DNA of 64,000 nucleotides from Rhodocollybia butyracea (GCA_015501585.1 JADNRY010000002.1:496001-560000), one strand, 5' to 3'. Positions 34,111 through 48,300 are shown, counted from the first letter of the stretch. Notes: generated from the letters alone by a model not told the origin. Translations and numbers: made by a program.

Positions 34111-35607
34111 ATGAACCGCCAGCTTATTACCCGTTTACTTGGTATCTACCTCCTTGTCGGCTTTTGACATGATCCTGATAGCTTCCATACCGTAAGGTAT
34201 TCGGACTCCTGTTATTGCCCCTCCAATGGCAGGGGCTAGTGGAGGTACTTTGCTTAAAGTTTGTCGAAGATTCTATTTATGTGTCTCAAGGTGCACTCGC
34301 TGCCCAGGCTACTAATGGAGGCGGTTTTGGATTTATATCGCAAGTCTATCACGATTAATGATGAACTCTAACTAAACCGCTTCATATAGAGCTGGGTATC
34401 ACCCTGTAGAATTCCTCGTTTCCGAGCTGTCCGTAGCCCGTTCGCTTCTCGAATCCAAGACGTCAGACAAGGGGACGCTTCCCATTGGTGTTGGATATAT
34501 CGCTTGGGTACTGGAGAAGTACCCTTCTAAAGATTCCGAGGCCCTTATAAGTGCTGCTCTTGATGCAAACGTTCAAGCATTGTGGTTTGCTTTCGGAGAT
34601 GATATGGGGAGATGGATCCGATACGTGAGAGAAAATGCGCCAAAGGGAAAAGCTCCCTTGATTTTTGTTCAAGTCAACTCTGTGGATGAAGCTGTCAACG
34701 CTGTCGAACAACTGAAAGCAGACGTGATTGTTGCTCAAGGTGAGACTTCTGAATCGATTTTTTGCCGCTTACATAGTTTCATCCCATGTCCGATGCTAAT
34801 CTTAACATCTAACTTGTAGGTATAGAATCAGGAGGGCATGGTGGCAACTATGCGCCCCCGCTCTCTGACCTCCTCCAAACCATCTTAGCTCGATTTTCCG
34901 GGTCCCCACAGGCACCTGTTGTCTTGGCTGCCGGGGGTCTAGCTAATGGAATAGATGTTGCTTCCCATATTGCTCGTGGGGCCTCTGGAGCTGTAATGGG
35001 GACGCGGTTTTTGCTGACTCCTGAGAGCAAATATACGAATGCACAGAGAGAGGCATTGTTAGCTGCTGGGTCGGAAGATACAATCCGGAGCATGGCGTTT
35101 GATTATGCAAGAGACGCATTGGGTTGGCCAGAAGGAGTCGATGGGAGGGGGCTGCGAAATGGTGAGTTTTCAGGTTCAAGCATCGCTCACTCGGTGTGGA
35201 ATAATCAAAATGGAACCATATAACTTTTTTTTTTGTTTACAGCCAGTTTGAGTTGAATTTCTGATTGAAAATTTGTATAGATACCGTTGCTGATTTTGAA
35301 CAGGGAGTGGACCTGGAACTTATTAGGGCCAAGTACAAGGAAGCAATGCAAAATCAAGATCGGAAGAGGCTCTTGGTTTGGGCCGGTACAGGTAAGAGCA
35401 TGCTGGTGAGCCGGTGATGTTCTTTAATTGCTTTTTGGGCGGTGACAGGAGTCGGATCGATGAATCGTATAATGCCTGCAAGAGTTAGTTGTTTGTCATC
35501 TCATTCTACTGATTCTAATATGTTTGCAGGATGTCATGGAAGACCTGCAGCGAGAACTTGAATACCAGAGTAAACACGATGTAAACCCCTCAGCGCGTTT
35601 ACAGTAA
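34111..35607 (+). CDS. Nitronate monooxygenase (2-nitropropane dioxygenase family)
   Basis: A 347-aa FMN enzyme from exons 34111-34141, 34197-34244, 34291-34339, 34390-34739, 34820-35161, 35281-35391, 35449-35483 and 35530-35607. The start was chosen because exons 1-2 give ITRLLGIRTPVIAPPMAGAS, matching the family N-terminus, followed by GGALAAQATNGGGFGFISAG. The flavin-binding core is intact: VQALWFAFGDDMGRWI, VIVAQGIESGGHGG (conserved GxEAGGHxG-like loop), PVVLAAGGLANG and GAVMGTRFLLTPES. Family members oxidise alkyl nitronates such as propionate-3-nitronate, a detoxification role. The third intron (34340-34389) has a GC donor, GCAAGT. It converges on pyruvate carboxylase. Confidence 0.92.
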
Positions 35608-35779
35608 TCACCTCAAGGCAACCCCGAGGCAACCGAAGGCTAGAGAAAACGAAGGGAAATATATTGAAGATAAGAATGCAGATACGTGACGAAATTCATG
35701 GGTGATTACAGGTTGTTTGCTTCAGTCTACATATGTAGTACATGGTTCTAGTTTTTCGCGCGTGATTGTAGTTTCTAGC

Positions 35780-38700
35780 TTAATGTACAATTTCGACTGT
35801 CAGATCTCCTTGGTTGATGGAATCGCCTTGAAAGGACTATTACGGGCTAATCTTGACAGGAGAAATGACCACATACCTTCTTGGACAACAACCCGCTTGA
35901 TATGACCAGAAACTGGAGCTGTAACCGCAGACTCCATCTTCATAGCACTCATGACTAAACAGGAAGAGGTATTCAGTGAGAGGTGGAATTAGAAAGGTGT
36001 ACACATACCGCAAACAGGGTCTCCCTTTTTGATTTCCTGTCCTTCCTTAACGCGCACCTCGACAACAACGCCAGACATGGGAGCACCTACGGAACCGGGA
36101 TCCGAAGTAGCCTTTTCACGCGAAACCGTTTCAACCGCTGAATTCTTGTCTTCAACCGACACCGCCCGAACCTAAGAAGGCAGATACGTCAGCGTTAATT
36201 TGGATTAAGTGGAGATTAGTTTGAATGGAGTGGATGTGTATAAACATACCTCTCCATTCACTTCGAACCAAACATCACGTTGCGCACGACCTTCTACTAC
36301 AGGACCGACGGCCATAAGACGGATAATAAGAGTTTTACCCTTTTCAATAGAGATGTGCATCTCTTCGCCTACATCGGGACGGCCCAGGAAGTACCGAGTA
36401 GGGACAACGCTTTATCAAAATCCGTTCAAAATCCCCTGAAAGTTCTCCCGCGAACGGATATACACGTACCTCAAGTCGCCATACTTCTCGATGAAACCTT
36501 GATATTCTTCAAAGACCTGACAAAAATAGTGAAGTCGATATCACAGAGGGTCCAAGAAAACACAAACCTTAGGATACATGACATAAGAAGTGACGTCCGC
36601 ATCTGTAATGTGCTTGCCAAATTTCGCGCGCAGTTCCGCCTTGATCTTCTTGAAATCCAAAGGCTGCATTGTAGCACCAGGTCGCCCATCGATCCTTGGC
36701 TTGTTTCGAATCACATGAGAACGCAACGGTTCTGGGAAACCTCCCACTGGCTGGCCAAGATAGCCTTGGAAAAATTCGACAACGGAAGACGGGAAATCAA
36801 GATTCTCTGCGTTCTGTAAAACGTGTTCTTTCGAGAAAGAGTTGGAAGTCATCCATTGGGCGAAATCCCCGACAACTTTGGACGAGGGAGTAACCTGATA
36901 ACGACAGATTGAGCGAAATAATAACCGTTGTTAGCACATTTAGAACAACCTTGATGACATTGCCACACTTCGGAACAAAAAGTCAGAAAAGACAAGATCA
37001 GAATTGGTTGTTTCGCAAAACTTACGAGGGCATTGGCTTCGATGTATTTCTGCTTTATCACTGGTGAACGGAATTAGATATTGATCTTGGAAAGAAATGA
37101 GATATGTTTTTACCAGTCCATTGGGTTCCGAGGCCAAGTTGGGAAGCTTGGAACTATGAGCGTAGATGTAAGCATCACGTAAAATATTCAAACATCTTTA
37201 CATACCATCAAGTTCGTGTACTGGCCGCCAGGCATTTCGTGGTCAAAGACACTAGAATCGGATGCACGAACATTCGCTTCAAAGCATCCATACAAGATGC
37301 GAATTTGACTCCAATAGAGATTCAAAGCCTGGATATCTTCATAGCGAATACCAGTTCCGAGTGCAGTTTGCTCAAGAGCCCCACATACTGCACCCATGGA
37401 CGGCTGAGACGTCAAGCCCGACATACCTAGCAAAGATTGGTTTGAATGAGTCGAGGAATAGATATGTTTTCAATGCTTACTATCAATGGCAACATCAACA
37501 ACATCTGCGCCAGCTGCTGCGCAGGCAAGCATACTGGCTGTCGCGATACCAGCAGTGTCATGAGAGTGGACGTGGATTGGAAGATCAGGGTATTTCTTTC
37601 GAATAGCACCAATGAGCCTGTCAATTATGAGAATCAGCACATACTGAAGGGAACAAAGATACTCTTACAATTTAGCTGCCTCAGGTTTCAACAATCCAGC
37701 CATGTCCTTCACACCAAGGACGTGAATGCCTTCTTTGACCAATTGATCGACAAAGTCAAGGTAGTATTGCAAGGTGTACTTGGTTTCTTTGGGACTCGCA
37801 ACGTCTCCGCTGTAACAGACAACGGCCTCACAAACACCACCAGCTTTCTTAGCCGCATCAATGCCAAGTTGCATCTAGAAATCAAATGATTATTTGCTAC
37901 AATCCAATAGTGAAAACGAAGTGAGGAGGTCGTACGTTTTCTGATGAGAAAAATTCAGTATTAGTCAAAAGTGGTGAACGAAACCTCTCACCAAAGTAGT
38001 TCAACGAATCAAAGACACGAAAGATGTCAAGACCGTTTTCAACCGCCTTCTTGGAGAAGTCGTAGATGGCGTTGTCACTATATATTATTAGAGCCCGATA
38101 GCGGAAGATACATGGGGTTTGACATACGGGTAGCTTGTGTACCCAACACCGTTCGCGCCGCGGACTAGGGCTTGGAATGGAATGTTCGGAACGAGTTGAC
38201 GAAGAGTGCGCTAAACACAAGTCATCACAATCCATGATGTAGAGCAAAAGGATGATGGCATACCAGTCTCTCCCAGGGGTCTTCATACAAAAACCTCATC
38301 GCAACATCGAACGTGGCGCCCCCCCAGCACTCCAGACTATACGCATTCGCCAGTGCATAACTAGTTTCCTTTGCAATATTGACCATATCAATCGTTCGAA
38401 GTCGAGTAGCAAGAAGCGACTGATGAGCATCTCGCCAGGTAGTATCCATAATCAGAGTTCCGGGGTATTCACGAACGGCTTTAGCGAAGGCTTCGGGTCC
38501 TTTCTCTACAATGATGTTTCGCCATCCAACCTCGCAGGGGAACGTCGTATCGAGAGGAGGTCCATTGGGGTCCTCGCGATTCTGGAATTTTGGAATAATG
38601 ATTTCTGATTTCAAGCCTGGCTCACCCTAGTGTAATTGACCATTGGTAAGTAGTTTCAAACCATATGTAGGGTGAAATTTTACCTGTTGACCTTTGATGG

Positions 38701-40715
38701 AACTTCCATTGACAGCAAGATCTCCCAAGTACGACAAAAGTTTTTGAGCCCGGTTTTGACTTTGCACAAGTTTGAACAGATCGGGAGTGTCGTCAATAAA
38801 CTAGATTTTTAACCCTTGTTAGTGACCAGATAACTTTGAAAGGCTTATACCTACGGTAGTCCAAGTTTTTCCGCCAATGAACACGTCATGAGTCAAGAGA
38901 CGAAACAAGAATGGGATGTTGGTCTGGAAAATTTGACAATCAGTAATGTCGAGAGAGCTCAAAAGTTTACTTACTTTAACACCACGAATACGGAACTCAA
39001 CGAGAGCACGAAGCATCTTTCTTCGCGCCACTTCATAGGTAGTCCCGCTAACGCTACATTTCACCAACAGACTGTCGTAGTGGGGCTATCAAGGACACCG
39101 CAAGTCAGTAGTGAAAAAAGGACACAAGTACTACTTACAGTAATTTGGGCTCCCGCAAAACCGGAAGACGCGTCCAGTCGCACTCCATTCCCACCTGCGC
39201 TACGGTAAACCTCAATCTTTCCCGTGTCCGGTTGGAAGCCTTGAGCAGCGTCCTCGGTGGTGATACGACATTGAATGGCGAATCCTCGCTTGGTGATTGC
39301 CTCCTGCGTCAGGCCGAGTTGGAGAAGAGTGGCACCAGCGGCAATCTGGATCTGAGCAGCCACGATATCGATACCAGTAATTTCCTCTTTGAGCATTCCA
39401 TGCTGTTTAGCCGATATAGAAAGAGCAATACTACGAAACACTCACCGGTGATAGTGTGCTCGACTTGAATACGCGGATTAATTTCAATAAAATAATGTCT
39501 GCCCATCTGGTCGACGAGGAACTCAGCCGTTCCAGCATTCCTGTACCCAACACTCTTGGCAAGCTTGATAGCATCTGACAGAATCGCTTGTCTAACTTCT
39601 TCGGGTAGGTGCGTGGCAGGAGCAACCTCGACTACCTTTTGATGTCTTCTCTGAACGGAGCAATCACGCTCAAAGAGGTGGATGGTGTTACCTTCAGCAT
39701 CCGCAAGAAGTTGGACTTCAATATGACGCGGACGTTCGAGAAAGCGTTCGATAAAAACAGTCCCGTCGCCAAACGCTGCCTTGGCTTCACTGACAGCGCG
39801 TTCGAAAGAATTCTGGAAATCGGATTGTTCGCGGACTACTCGCATTCCACGTCCTCCGCCTCCCATAGCGGCTTTAATGATAACTATAACGAAGTTCAAC
39901 AAGAATTGAATGTTTCCGAAACTATTACTCACTTGGGAAGCCGTACTCTTTGACGAAAGATTCTCCCTCAATGTAGGACGCGACCGGTCCAGGGGTACCT
40001 GGTACGACTGGCACACCGACCTTCATCGCTGCAAAGCATATTTTTAGACGTGAACAAAGAAAGAAAAATATAACATACCTAGGGTACGTGCTTTAGTCTT
40101 ATCACCAAGTCCATCAATGACTTCAGGGGTAGGTCCGATGAAAGCGATACCAGCTTGCTCGACTTTCCTCGCGAACTCCGCGTTTTCAGAAAGGAAACCA
40201 TATCTATCAAGATCGCAAGATGAGCAAGCGATAGGAGTAACCAGGAAAAAAACCTGACCCTGGATGGATCATATCTACTCCATGTTCCAAAGCAATCCTG
40301 ATGATGTCGTCCTGAGCAAGGTATGCACCGACAGGAGTGAGACCTTTGCCAACTTGGTAGGCTTCATCAGACTAGACAAGATAAGAAAGCAGCTTTCAAG
40401 ATGACACTGATAAGCACACCTTTTGACGATGGGCGGATAAACGATCCTCATAGGAGTAGATCGCGACTGTGTGCATTGCCAGCTCATGGGCAGTTCTGAA
40501 CACTCTGATAGCAATTTCCTGGACTACATTTGAGAAAAGTTTAGTTTGGTACAAGCACAACTTACGCCTCGATTAGCAACCAAGATCTTCGTCAAAGGGC
40601 CGCTGTGTCCCGCAGATTTCCTTCTCATTGTTTGAATGGAGTGGACTGGCGTTCCCGGGGCACTGGGTGTACCAGCGAACATAGGTGCCAGCCTTGGAGG
40701 ATGCAAAGAAGTCAT
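35780..40715 (-). CDS. PYC: Pyruvate carboxylase
   Basis: A large multi-exon gene from [20 protein letters not shown] to a TAA at 35782-35780. Domains in order: biotin carboxylase ([12 protein letters not shown], then [23 protein letters not shown]-grasp [73 protein letters not shown]), carboxyltransferase ([67 protein letters not shown]-type), and a C-terminal biotinyl domain with the biotin-accepting Lys in [20 protein letters not shown], then [15 protein letters not shown]. It converts pyruvate to oxaloacetate for anaplerosis and gluconeogenesis. No mitochondrial presequence is evident, as expected for the cytosolic fungal enzyme. More than a dozen short introns interrupt it. Confidence 0.97.
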
Positions 40716-40954
40716 GGTGGTATTGGTTCAAGTTCAAGGAGTCAAATGATAATCGAAAAAAGTTTGATCTCAAGATATTTGAACCCGAACACTGGGTGAT
40801 CCCACGCTCAGGCCTCTCTTGCTCAAACGCGTCCACTATCGGTGGATGTAAAGCAGGCTCGAGCAAATCGGATTTAGAGCGGTTAATTTGACGGAACTAG
40901 AGCACTACATTCTACAAACTCTGATATGGTATACGCGACTGACGTTAAACTCCC

Positions 40955-42640
40955 CTATGGTTTTCGGTTTGAAAGTGGGATGATTACTTCAGAGCGCATC
41001 CGACTATCCGCCTTCTTTTGATTGTTTTTGGCTACTGCATAGCTGGAAATAGAGTAATTCATTAGTTAGAAGGAAGGAAGAAGGAAGGAAGGAAAATCTA
41101 CAGTAAACCGGCGAAAAATCCGACTCCAATCGCAGACACCGAACCAAATGTCACCGCGTCACCAAAGAATAGCATTCCCGATGCCGCAACAGGAAGTTTG
41201 TTGAGCGCGCCTACCATGCTATTGAGAGACCAAGTCAGTATTAGTTCAACAAAAACGGCAACGTTGACGGATACCTGTATGTTGTGCTGCTGGTTACCCG
41301 CACACACCAGGCTGTGGTGTACGAGATACCAACTGCTGCTGCTCCAGAAAACGCTATCGCCATCAAGAGAAAAGTTCGAGTCTCGGCAGGACTGAAAAGA
41401 ACTTATGTCAAGAACGTAAAATGCAGCGATGTATACGAAACCAACCCACAAATTGCGATTCAGGTTTTCCGTTCCCCAGTCTTCCAAAATGATTGAGAAG
41501 ATGGCAAGTACAGGAATAGAGAGAAGATTAGAGTAGAACATGGAATCCCAGTCCGAAAATCCTGTAATCTTGACTGTTAAATCCGGTTTCGGTCTGAGAA
41601 GTTTTCACATACCTGTTGCTTTGATTCGTTTACGCATTGTGAGGACCTAACGTTGACTTTTTCGTTCAAACGTCATCATACATATGCTTTCCGTTTAGAC
41701 TCACGTATGTGGCGCTTGTTAAACAGTTGAGAAACATCCAGAAGTATCCAATGTTTAATCTCTGCACTACACCCGTCACATCGTGCAGGGTGCCTATGCC
41801 AGAACCCATTCCAGCATTGGGAATCACGTCATTCATAGCGCTCGAAATGTCGGACCAAGCGGCAATGACAGAAGAAAGAACCTGCATGGGTCAAACAAAT
41901 GAGATAAAAATCTATGAAAAATTTGGGAAAATGTACCATAAAAACGAAGGACACAAAGGTAAGGCCTGTAACCCTACCCCCAAACCAGATAACTTCTCCA
42001 TAAGCCTGATCATGTTAGTTTCCAGCAGAGAGACGTAGACACTACACGCTCACAATAAGGATTATTGTCAAATTTTTGAAGATAGTGTATACCGGTATGC
42101 TTAGAAATTGCTGCGGATGCCAATATGTATGTTCACGGTCAGTAGAAGGAAAGGACAGTAGGGACATACCAAGCTTTTAGAGCCGGTGTATATAACCATT
42201 GCTAGCATGAAGCTAATTGGGAACCACATCCTGGCGTCTTGCCAATCGAATGTTCGGAATGATATGATACCCAGTTTCTTTACGATTGTAACAGACGCTA
42301 TACACACAGACGATTGTATACACAAGAGGAGGAAATTCATTGAAAAGTTGGCACCCGACACGACAAACTATGGCAGCGAAGTTGATGTAAGTGCTATTGC
42401 GGTACTCAGTTTGAACAGACCTTGTTCACGACGGTCATGAGAATGGAAGCAAAGCAGTAGCAGAGAATAGGAGGAACTGTGTTGATGAAAGAAGAATAGA
42501 TTCAGAATTCTGAAGATAAATGATTATTTCTACGCACTCGCAGATAATTGCACATTCTGCTCTAATGCTTCGCTAGACGCCATTGCCCTCCGAGCCTCTA
42601 CAGGATCGCTTTCTGTGGAACTATTCAAATTCGATGCCAT
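40955..42640 (-). CDS. VRG4: Golgi GDP-mannose transporter (VRG4 family)
   Basis: A multi-exon gene from [20 protein letters not shown] to a TAG at 40957-40955. Hydrophobic segments are those of the nucleotide-sugar transporter family: [97 protein letters not shown] and [17 protein letters not shown]. The Vrg4 signature GALNKLP (in [19 protein letters not shown]) for GDP-mannose recognition is present, as are FKNLTI and [20 protein letters not shown]. The C-terminal tail [20 protein letters not shown] comes from the last exon. It exchanges cytosolic GDP-mannose for GMP in the Golgi. It is divergent with the GT2-like gene, 98 bp between start codons. Confidence 0.93.
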
Positions 42641-42738
42641 GATATTGAAGCGCCAGAAGTTTTTTGGGGATTGGAGTAAATAGGCGTCCGACGTGGACGA
42701 AGAGAAAGTAATGGGCGCTTATTTCACAACTTCAACCA
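42641..42738. promoter_or_regulatory. 98-bp divergent promoter shared by VRG4 and the GT2-like gene
   Basis: The two start codons face away from each other with only 98 bp between them, so the genes must share regulatory sequence. No TATA box is apparent. Confidence 0.5.
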
Positions 42739-45151
42739 GTGATGCGGGGTACTTTTCAGTGGTGGGCTTCATGCTCTTTCTGTGTGCTTATCATTCTATA
42801 TCTACGCGTCATGGGACACAACAACAACGAAAATCCAGATCCGCAAGCGCAAGCTTCTGCAGAGCCTATTGCCGCCGCTCACTTGAAGAAATCACTGCAG
42901 ACCAGTGAATACAAGCTTCTGCTCAACAGATCGGTCATCAACGAGCACTCCCTTACTGCGATTCTGCCTGTAACTCGCCGCTCGCTTCCTTATTTGCGCG
43001 ATACTCTTGAATCCTTGGCTCAACCGAAAACTGCGTCAATTCACCTCCGCGAAATACTTCTGGTATCTCAAGACGCCATTACATCGAGTTTGCGCTCTGA
43101 GCTATTTTTTATCATGTCGGAATTGAACTTTACCAAACATATACTTTGTTCTATTCGTTCGTGGAAAGATACCCTCAGTGAGAGCACTGTCCTCATCCAG
43201 GCCGCCGCTACTTCTTCCACACAGTGGATTCTAATTCTCGACGAGAATGGACTTAGCAAACTCAGCAATGACACTCAAAAAATTCTTCTCAGCCCTCCTC
43301 CTACTTCATTACCCTTAGGCCTTAGAGGCCTGCGGATATCTCATAATACATCCTGCGTAACTCCGACCGAATCTCCACAGGAAGCTTCGTACCTGATCCC
43401 TCCGTTCGTCTTGCCAAAATCTCTCTGTTCTAGTGAACACGCTAGGTCGTGGCCCGCTTTTGGCGCATATCTATCCAGTTTTAGGTTTAGTGGGGTTCAA
43501 GCAGGGGGTATAATTCTACCTCAAATTCAGCCAGATATGACCTGGTGCGAGATGAACGAACAGCCAGCGAAAACGATTCGCTCTGAAGTAGATCCCGAAT
43601 CATTATTTGACGACTGGTCCTCTTCATTACCACTTCCACTATCAGACGACTCGCCGATGACTTTTGGAATTTTACTTCTTGCTCTCGACGATCTAAAGTC
43701 GCTTTCTCCTGTTGTTTGTAGTCTGCAACAAAATGGTCACGCCGTTGAAATTGCTTTGTACGAAGTTGGTTCAAATCGAATTGGTTTTCTGGAGCATTCT
43801 TCTTGTACGCTATCATATAGAGCTCTAACCTTGGAAGAAACTTCGTTTGAATGGCTGGGCGAGATGGAAGAAAAACCTCAAATTATTCTAACATTGTCAG
43901 AGATGACAGATGTTTTGGATGCATGTTCAAGCGCTTCTTCAGTGATTCGTATTCCTCGGATGGACCTAGCACGCTCTACTTGGATGAGTACCTTGACGTC
44001 CCAAGAATGGAGAGGTGAATTGTTTCTTTAAATGATAGTATTTTTCCCACTGATCCAGTCCAGACTGGAACGTCCCGCAAGTAAGCTTGAGTGTCATTAC
44101 CAAGGACCGACCACAATCTTTGTCTAGGCTGTTGGAATCTATATCCGATGCGAAGTTTTACGGAGACAAGGTCGATATCCGTATAAACTTGGAGCAGTCT
44201 TCTGACTTGGAAACGTTGGGTATAATCAACGATTTTCGTTGGAATCACGGCAGTATGTTCGTGCACCATAGGGTCATCCACGGTGGCCTACTCACTGCTG
44301 TTGCCGAGTCTTGGTTTCCTCATTCAAATGATTCATATGGGGTGTTGTTGGAAGACGATGTCGAACTTTCTCCTTTCTTTTATGCCTGGATCAAGATGGC
44401 ACTTCTCCGCTACAGGTGCGGTGGTTTCTCCTTGATCTAGAATATGTGTTGCTAATGAGTGGGATGAAGATATGGGACGAACCGAGGGAAGAACCCGCAA
44501 ATGTTTGGAATCAGTCTGTACCAACCAAAAAACCTTGAACTAGAGATGGCCGGTAGACGCCCATTCAATGCTTCACACATCTTACATTCCGCCAACTTCA
44601 GCGCCATCTCACCGTATCTCTCCCCCATTCCATGTAGTTGGGGCGCCCTATATTTTCCCGAGCACTGGAAGGAATTTCACGGCTATCTCGCTATTCGTTT
44701 CGCTGAAGACGGTTTGAATCTCTCCCAGATCATCGTTCCTGATGTTCGATCAAATCAGTGGACGAAGTCGTGGAAAAAATACTTCATCGAACTTGTATAC
44801 CTTCGAGGATACGTCATGCTCTACCCTAACTTTCCTCAATACGTTTCTCTCTCGACGAATCATCTGGAAGTTGGATCGCATGTCAAGATTCGCTCCAAGG
44901 AGAAAAGAGAGTCATTTTCGGTTCCTTTGATGAAGGAAGAAGCTGGGCTCCTTGATCTACCGAGCGGATCGTTACCTAACTGGACCTCGTTACCGGTTCT
45001 CAATATTACTGGTACGCCTACCACGTTAAATACACTGTTTGAGATTGGCGTAGCTCGGTGTTCGGAGCTCGGGTTATACGTGGATACTGGATACAGAGAT
45101 GATGCGGTCGGGGGGCATTCTCAGATGTGCGACGTGTTGCATGGATTATAG
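42739..45151 (+). CDS. Large type II membrane glycosyltransferase-like protein (GT2-like fold)
   Basis: A 769-aa protein from exons 42739-44014, 44064-44415 and 44470-45151; lengths keep frame. An N-terminal membrane anchor (WWASCSFCVLIILYLRVMG) suggests Golgi lumen orientation. The first half has a degenerate glycosyltransferase-like stretch (SLTAILPVTRRSLPYLRDTL, LREILLVSQDAI, STQWILILDENGL). The second half has a better one: VSLSVITKDRPQSLSRLLES, KVDIRINLEQSSD, then the acidic motif GVLLEDDVELSPFFYAWIKM. The C-terminal part includes SWGALYFPEHWKEFHGYLAI and YVMLYPNFPQYVSLSTNHLE. EDDVE is a plausible metal/nucleotide-sugar motif. Donor and acceptor are unknown. Alternative: a non-catalytic relative of this fold. 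The shared promoter with the GDP-mannose transporter gene makes a Golgi glycosylation role attractive but unproven. Confidence 0.75.
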
Positions 45152-45359
45152 AGTCGTCGAATCGTCATATGTTCTACACCTGAATCCTTATCGAATTTGT
45201 AAATCCAGTGTTAGATCATAAACATATTATACTTATTTTGAAGTTCCAAGTTAGCCTGGCTAGCCGTCTTGTAATCTGAATAAGTTGTTAAGCGCTGCCA
45301 GGTCACATGTGGTGATGGCGCACGCCTACTCTCTTCACTCCGAACTATCACCTTCCAGG

Positions 45360-48300
45360 ATGTCAGACGTCGAGGACCACGGTGATACTGGCTATGAGCA
45401 TGACGATGGGAATGATGCACCTCCGAAACGAAAGCTGTATGACGATGAAGACTCTGAAGAAGAGGAGGAGGAGGAAGAGGAACAGCAGGAAGGAGGCAAA
45501 AAGAAACGCTCTAAGCACCGAAAACGAGATCCGCTCTCACGTTTCCTTGATATAGAAGCTGAAGTCTCTGACGAAGAGGAAGAAGAGGATGATGATGAAG
45601 AACTAGTAAACGACGGGTTTATTGCTGAGGAAGGTGGTGTTGAAGGAGAAGCTGGTGGAAGACATCACGCGAGACTGGACAAGAGGCGAGAAATGGAAAG
45701 CGGAGGAGAGAAAAGTGCAGAAGACCTGGCGAAAGAGTTTAGGGAGAGATACAATACGCGAAAACTGGAGAGGTTTACCGGGGATATGAACGAAATTCCG
45801 CAGAGGCTACTGATGCCTAGTGTACACGACGCAAGTTTATGGCAAGTCAGAGTAAAGGTAGGAAGCAATGTTGCTGATACTTGTAATTTGCTGACTTGTA
45901 GGTAGGCTGGTCGCGAACGCGATATTGTGTTCTCACTAATGCGTAAATCGCTGGACCTCGAATACACTTCTCGACCATTAACAATCCTATCTGCTTTTCA
46001 ACGGGACTCTCTGCCTGGCATGATCTACGTGGAGGCCCGTTCATCAGCTCTCGTCTCTGCTGCATGTACGGGTTTAGTTGGCGTCTACTTGTCTCGTGGA
46101 ATTACTCTTGTCCCGATCGACGAAATGGCTTTGCTTTTAACAATAAAAAAGAAGGAAGAAAAAGTTGCAGAAGGAACTTGGGTCCGCCTAAAACGTGGAA
46201 AATATGCTGGCGACCTGGCTCAAGTTGTAGATATTACCGAAAATGGCGATGAAGTTGGCCTGCGGTTTGTTCCCCGTATTGACCTGAACCCTCGAGACGA
46301 TGGCGACGGTTCGAAAAAAAGAAAGAAGGGAGCTTCTGCCACTAATCCCGGCTCTTCTAGTTCGCGTCCACCGCAGCGTCTCTTCAATTATGAGGAAGTT
46401 GTCAAGCTGTATGGACGGAATGCAGTTTCGAAGAGAGGTGGTGGGTCGCTCTACGTATTCCTCGGCGATACCTACAAAGATGGCTTCATCGAGAAGGACG
46501 TAAAACTCAATTCCATCATACTCGAGGATATCAATCCAACGTTGGACGAAATAACTATGTTTTCGAGAACACTGAACCCTGATGGAACCAGCAACGGTGG
46601 CGCTCTCGAAGACAACATGGTAGATTTGAGCATTATTGCTGAATCTTCTCGCAAAGCTGCTCTTGCCGTCCTTCAACCTGGTGATCACGTTGAAGTTTTC
46701 GAAGGCGAACAAGCAGGTGTACATGGTGTTGTCGAGGAAATATCTGGTGACGTGTTGACCATAACCGCGTCTGGTGTGGATATAGAAGGGCAGAAAATCG
46801 ATCTCCCAGCTCGCAGTGTTCGAAAACGATTCAAACCCGGTGATCATGTAAAAGTCATGCAAGGAAAGAACGCAGGCGAGACGGGATTGGTAGTTGCGGT
46901 GTCTGATGCTAGGTTAGGAACTATTTTGTGTATCGTTCTCCTTTTATCTCTAGTCTGACTCGCCTTCTCTACAGCGCCAACTCAGGGTCAGATAACAGTG
47001 CTGGCGGGGGAGTCGTCACATTCCTTTCGGATATGTCAATGCAAGAAGTCTCTGTATTCTCCAAGGATTTGCGTGAAGCAGCCGAAGTGGGTAACGGAAC
47101 TAATGTTGTCGGAGAATATGAACTGCATGATCTGGTTTGGCTGGAGTGAGTATCTAGGTTTAACTCCCCAGTTGCCATTTATTGATCAATCATTTTTTTC
47201 TCTTTGCGGTAGCCTTCAAACTGTTGGCGTTATCTATAAAACCGAACGTGATTCGTTCAGAGTTCTAGACCAGAATGGTCAAAGTCGTCTAGTACATCCG
47301 CATCAGATCACCATACGCCGTGACGCCCGAGACTCGAATAAAAGTATAGCAACTGACTCTGAAGGCCATGAGATTAGGATCGGGGATGGGATGAAGGAGG
47401 TTGATGGAGAGGTAAGCCAGCCGAGTTCCATCTTTCGATGATTCGCCACTCACTATCATCCAGAGTAGAAAAGGCCGGGTCCTACACATACATCAGTCAC
47501 ACTTTGCGTTTTTACACAACAGAGAGATTGCAGAAAACGGTGGAGTTTTCGTCACACGGGCGAGAGGCTTGGTTAGTGTGGCCCCAAAAGGGTCATTAGC
47601 GAAATTAGCACCAGGAACGGATTTGACGAAAATGAACCCGGCGGCTGCTGGAGGCGCACAAGGTCCCGGAGCTGCCGGTGGCATGGTTGGTTCGGGTGCG
47701 ATGGGTCGCGGCCCACGGGATAGGCTGATCGGTGTAAATGTTGTCGTTATCAAAGGCCCACACAAAGGTAAGTTAATCTATATTGTGAAACAGGTCCAGA
47801 TGAAATAACATCTTCCAAGGGTATATCGGGATTGTCAGAGACACCAATGGAAACATCGCCCGGGTCGAGTTGAACACTGGAAACAAGGTGGTCAGCATTG
47901 ATAAGTCAAAGATTCATCGTAGGTTGTGAGTAATATGCTTCCTTTACCTTGTTGTTTGATTTCCGTTCCGTTTCCTTTTTTACTTTTCTGTGTATTCTGT
48001 TTCTGATAATGGTCTTCCCTAGACCTAACGGCAAAAATGAACCCATCGAAGGGCCTGGAGCCACGTGGGGACGAAACAACAACCATGGAAACATGGGCCC
48101 CCGTCCTCATTTTCCAACAGGACACCCAACCCGTATGCATCTGGAGGGGCTGGCGGACGAACTCCAGGATGGGGCGGTGCTGGGGGGCGCACACCTGGGT
48201 GGGGCGGTGCTGGTGGGGGAGGACGTACACCGAATCCTTATGCGATGGGTGCAGGAGATGGTGGTTTTGGTGGAAAGACTCCAGCATGGAACGTTGGATC

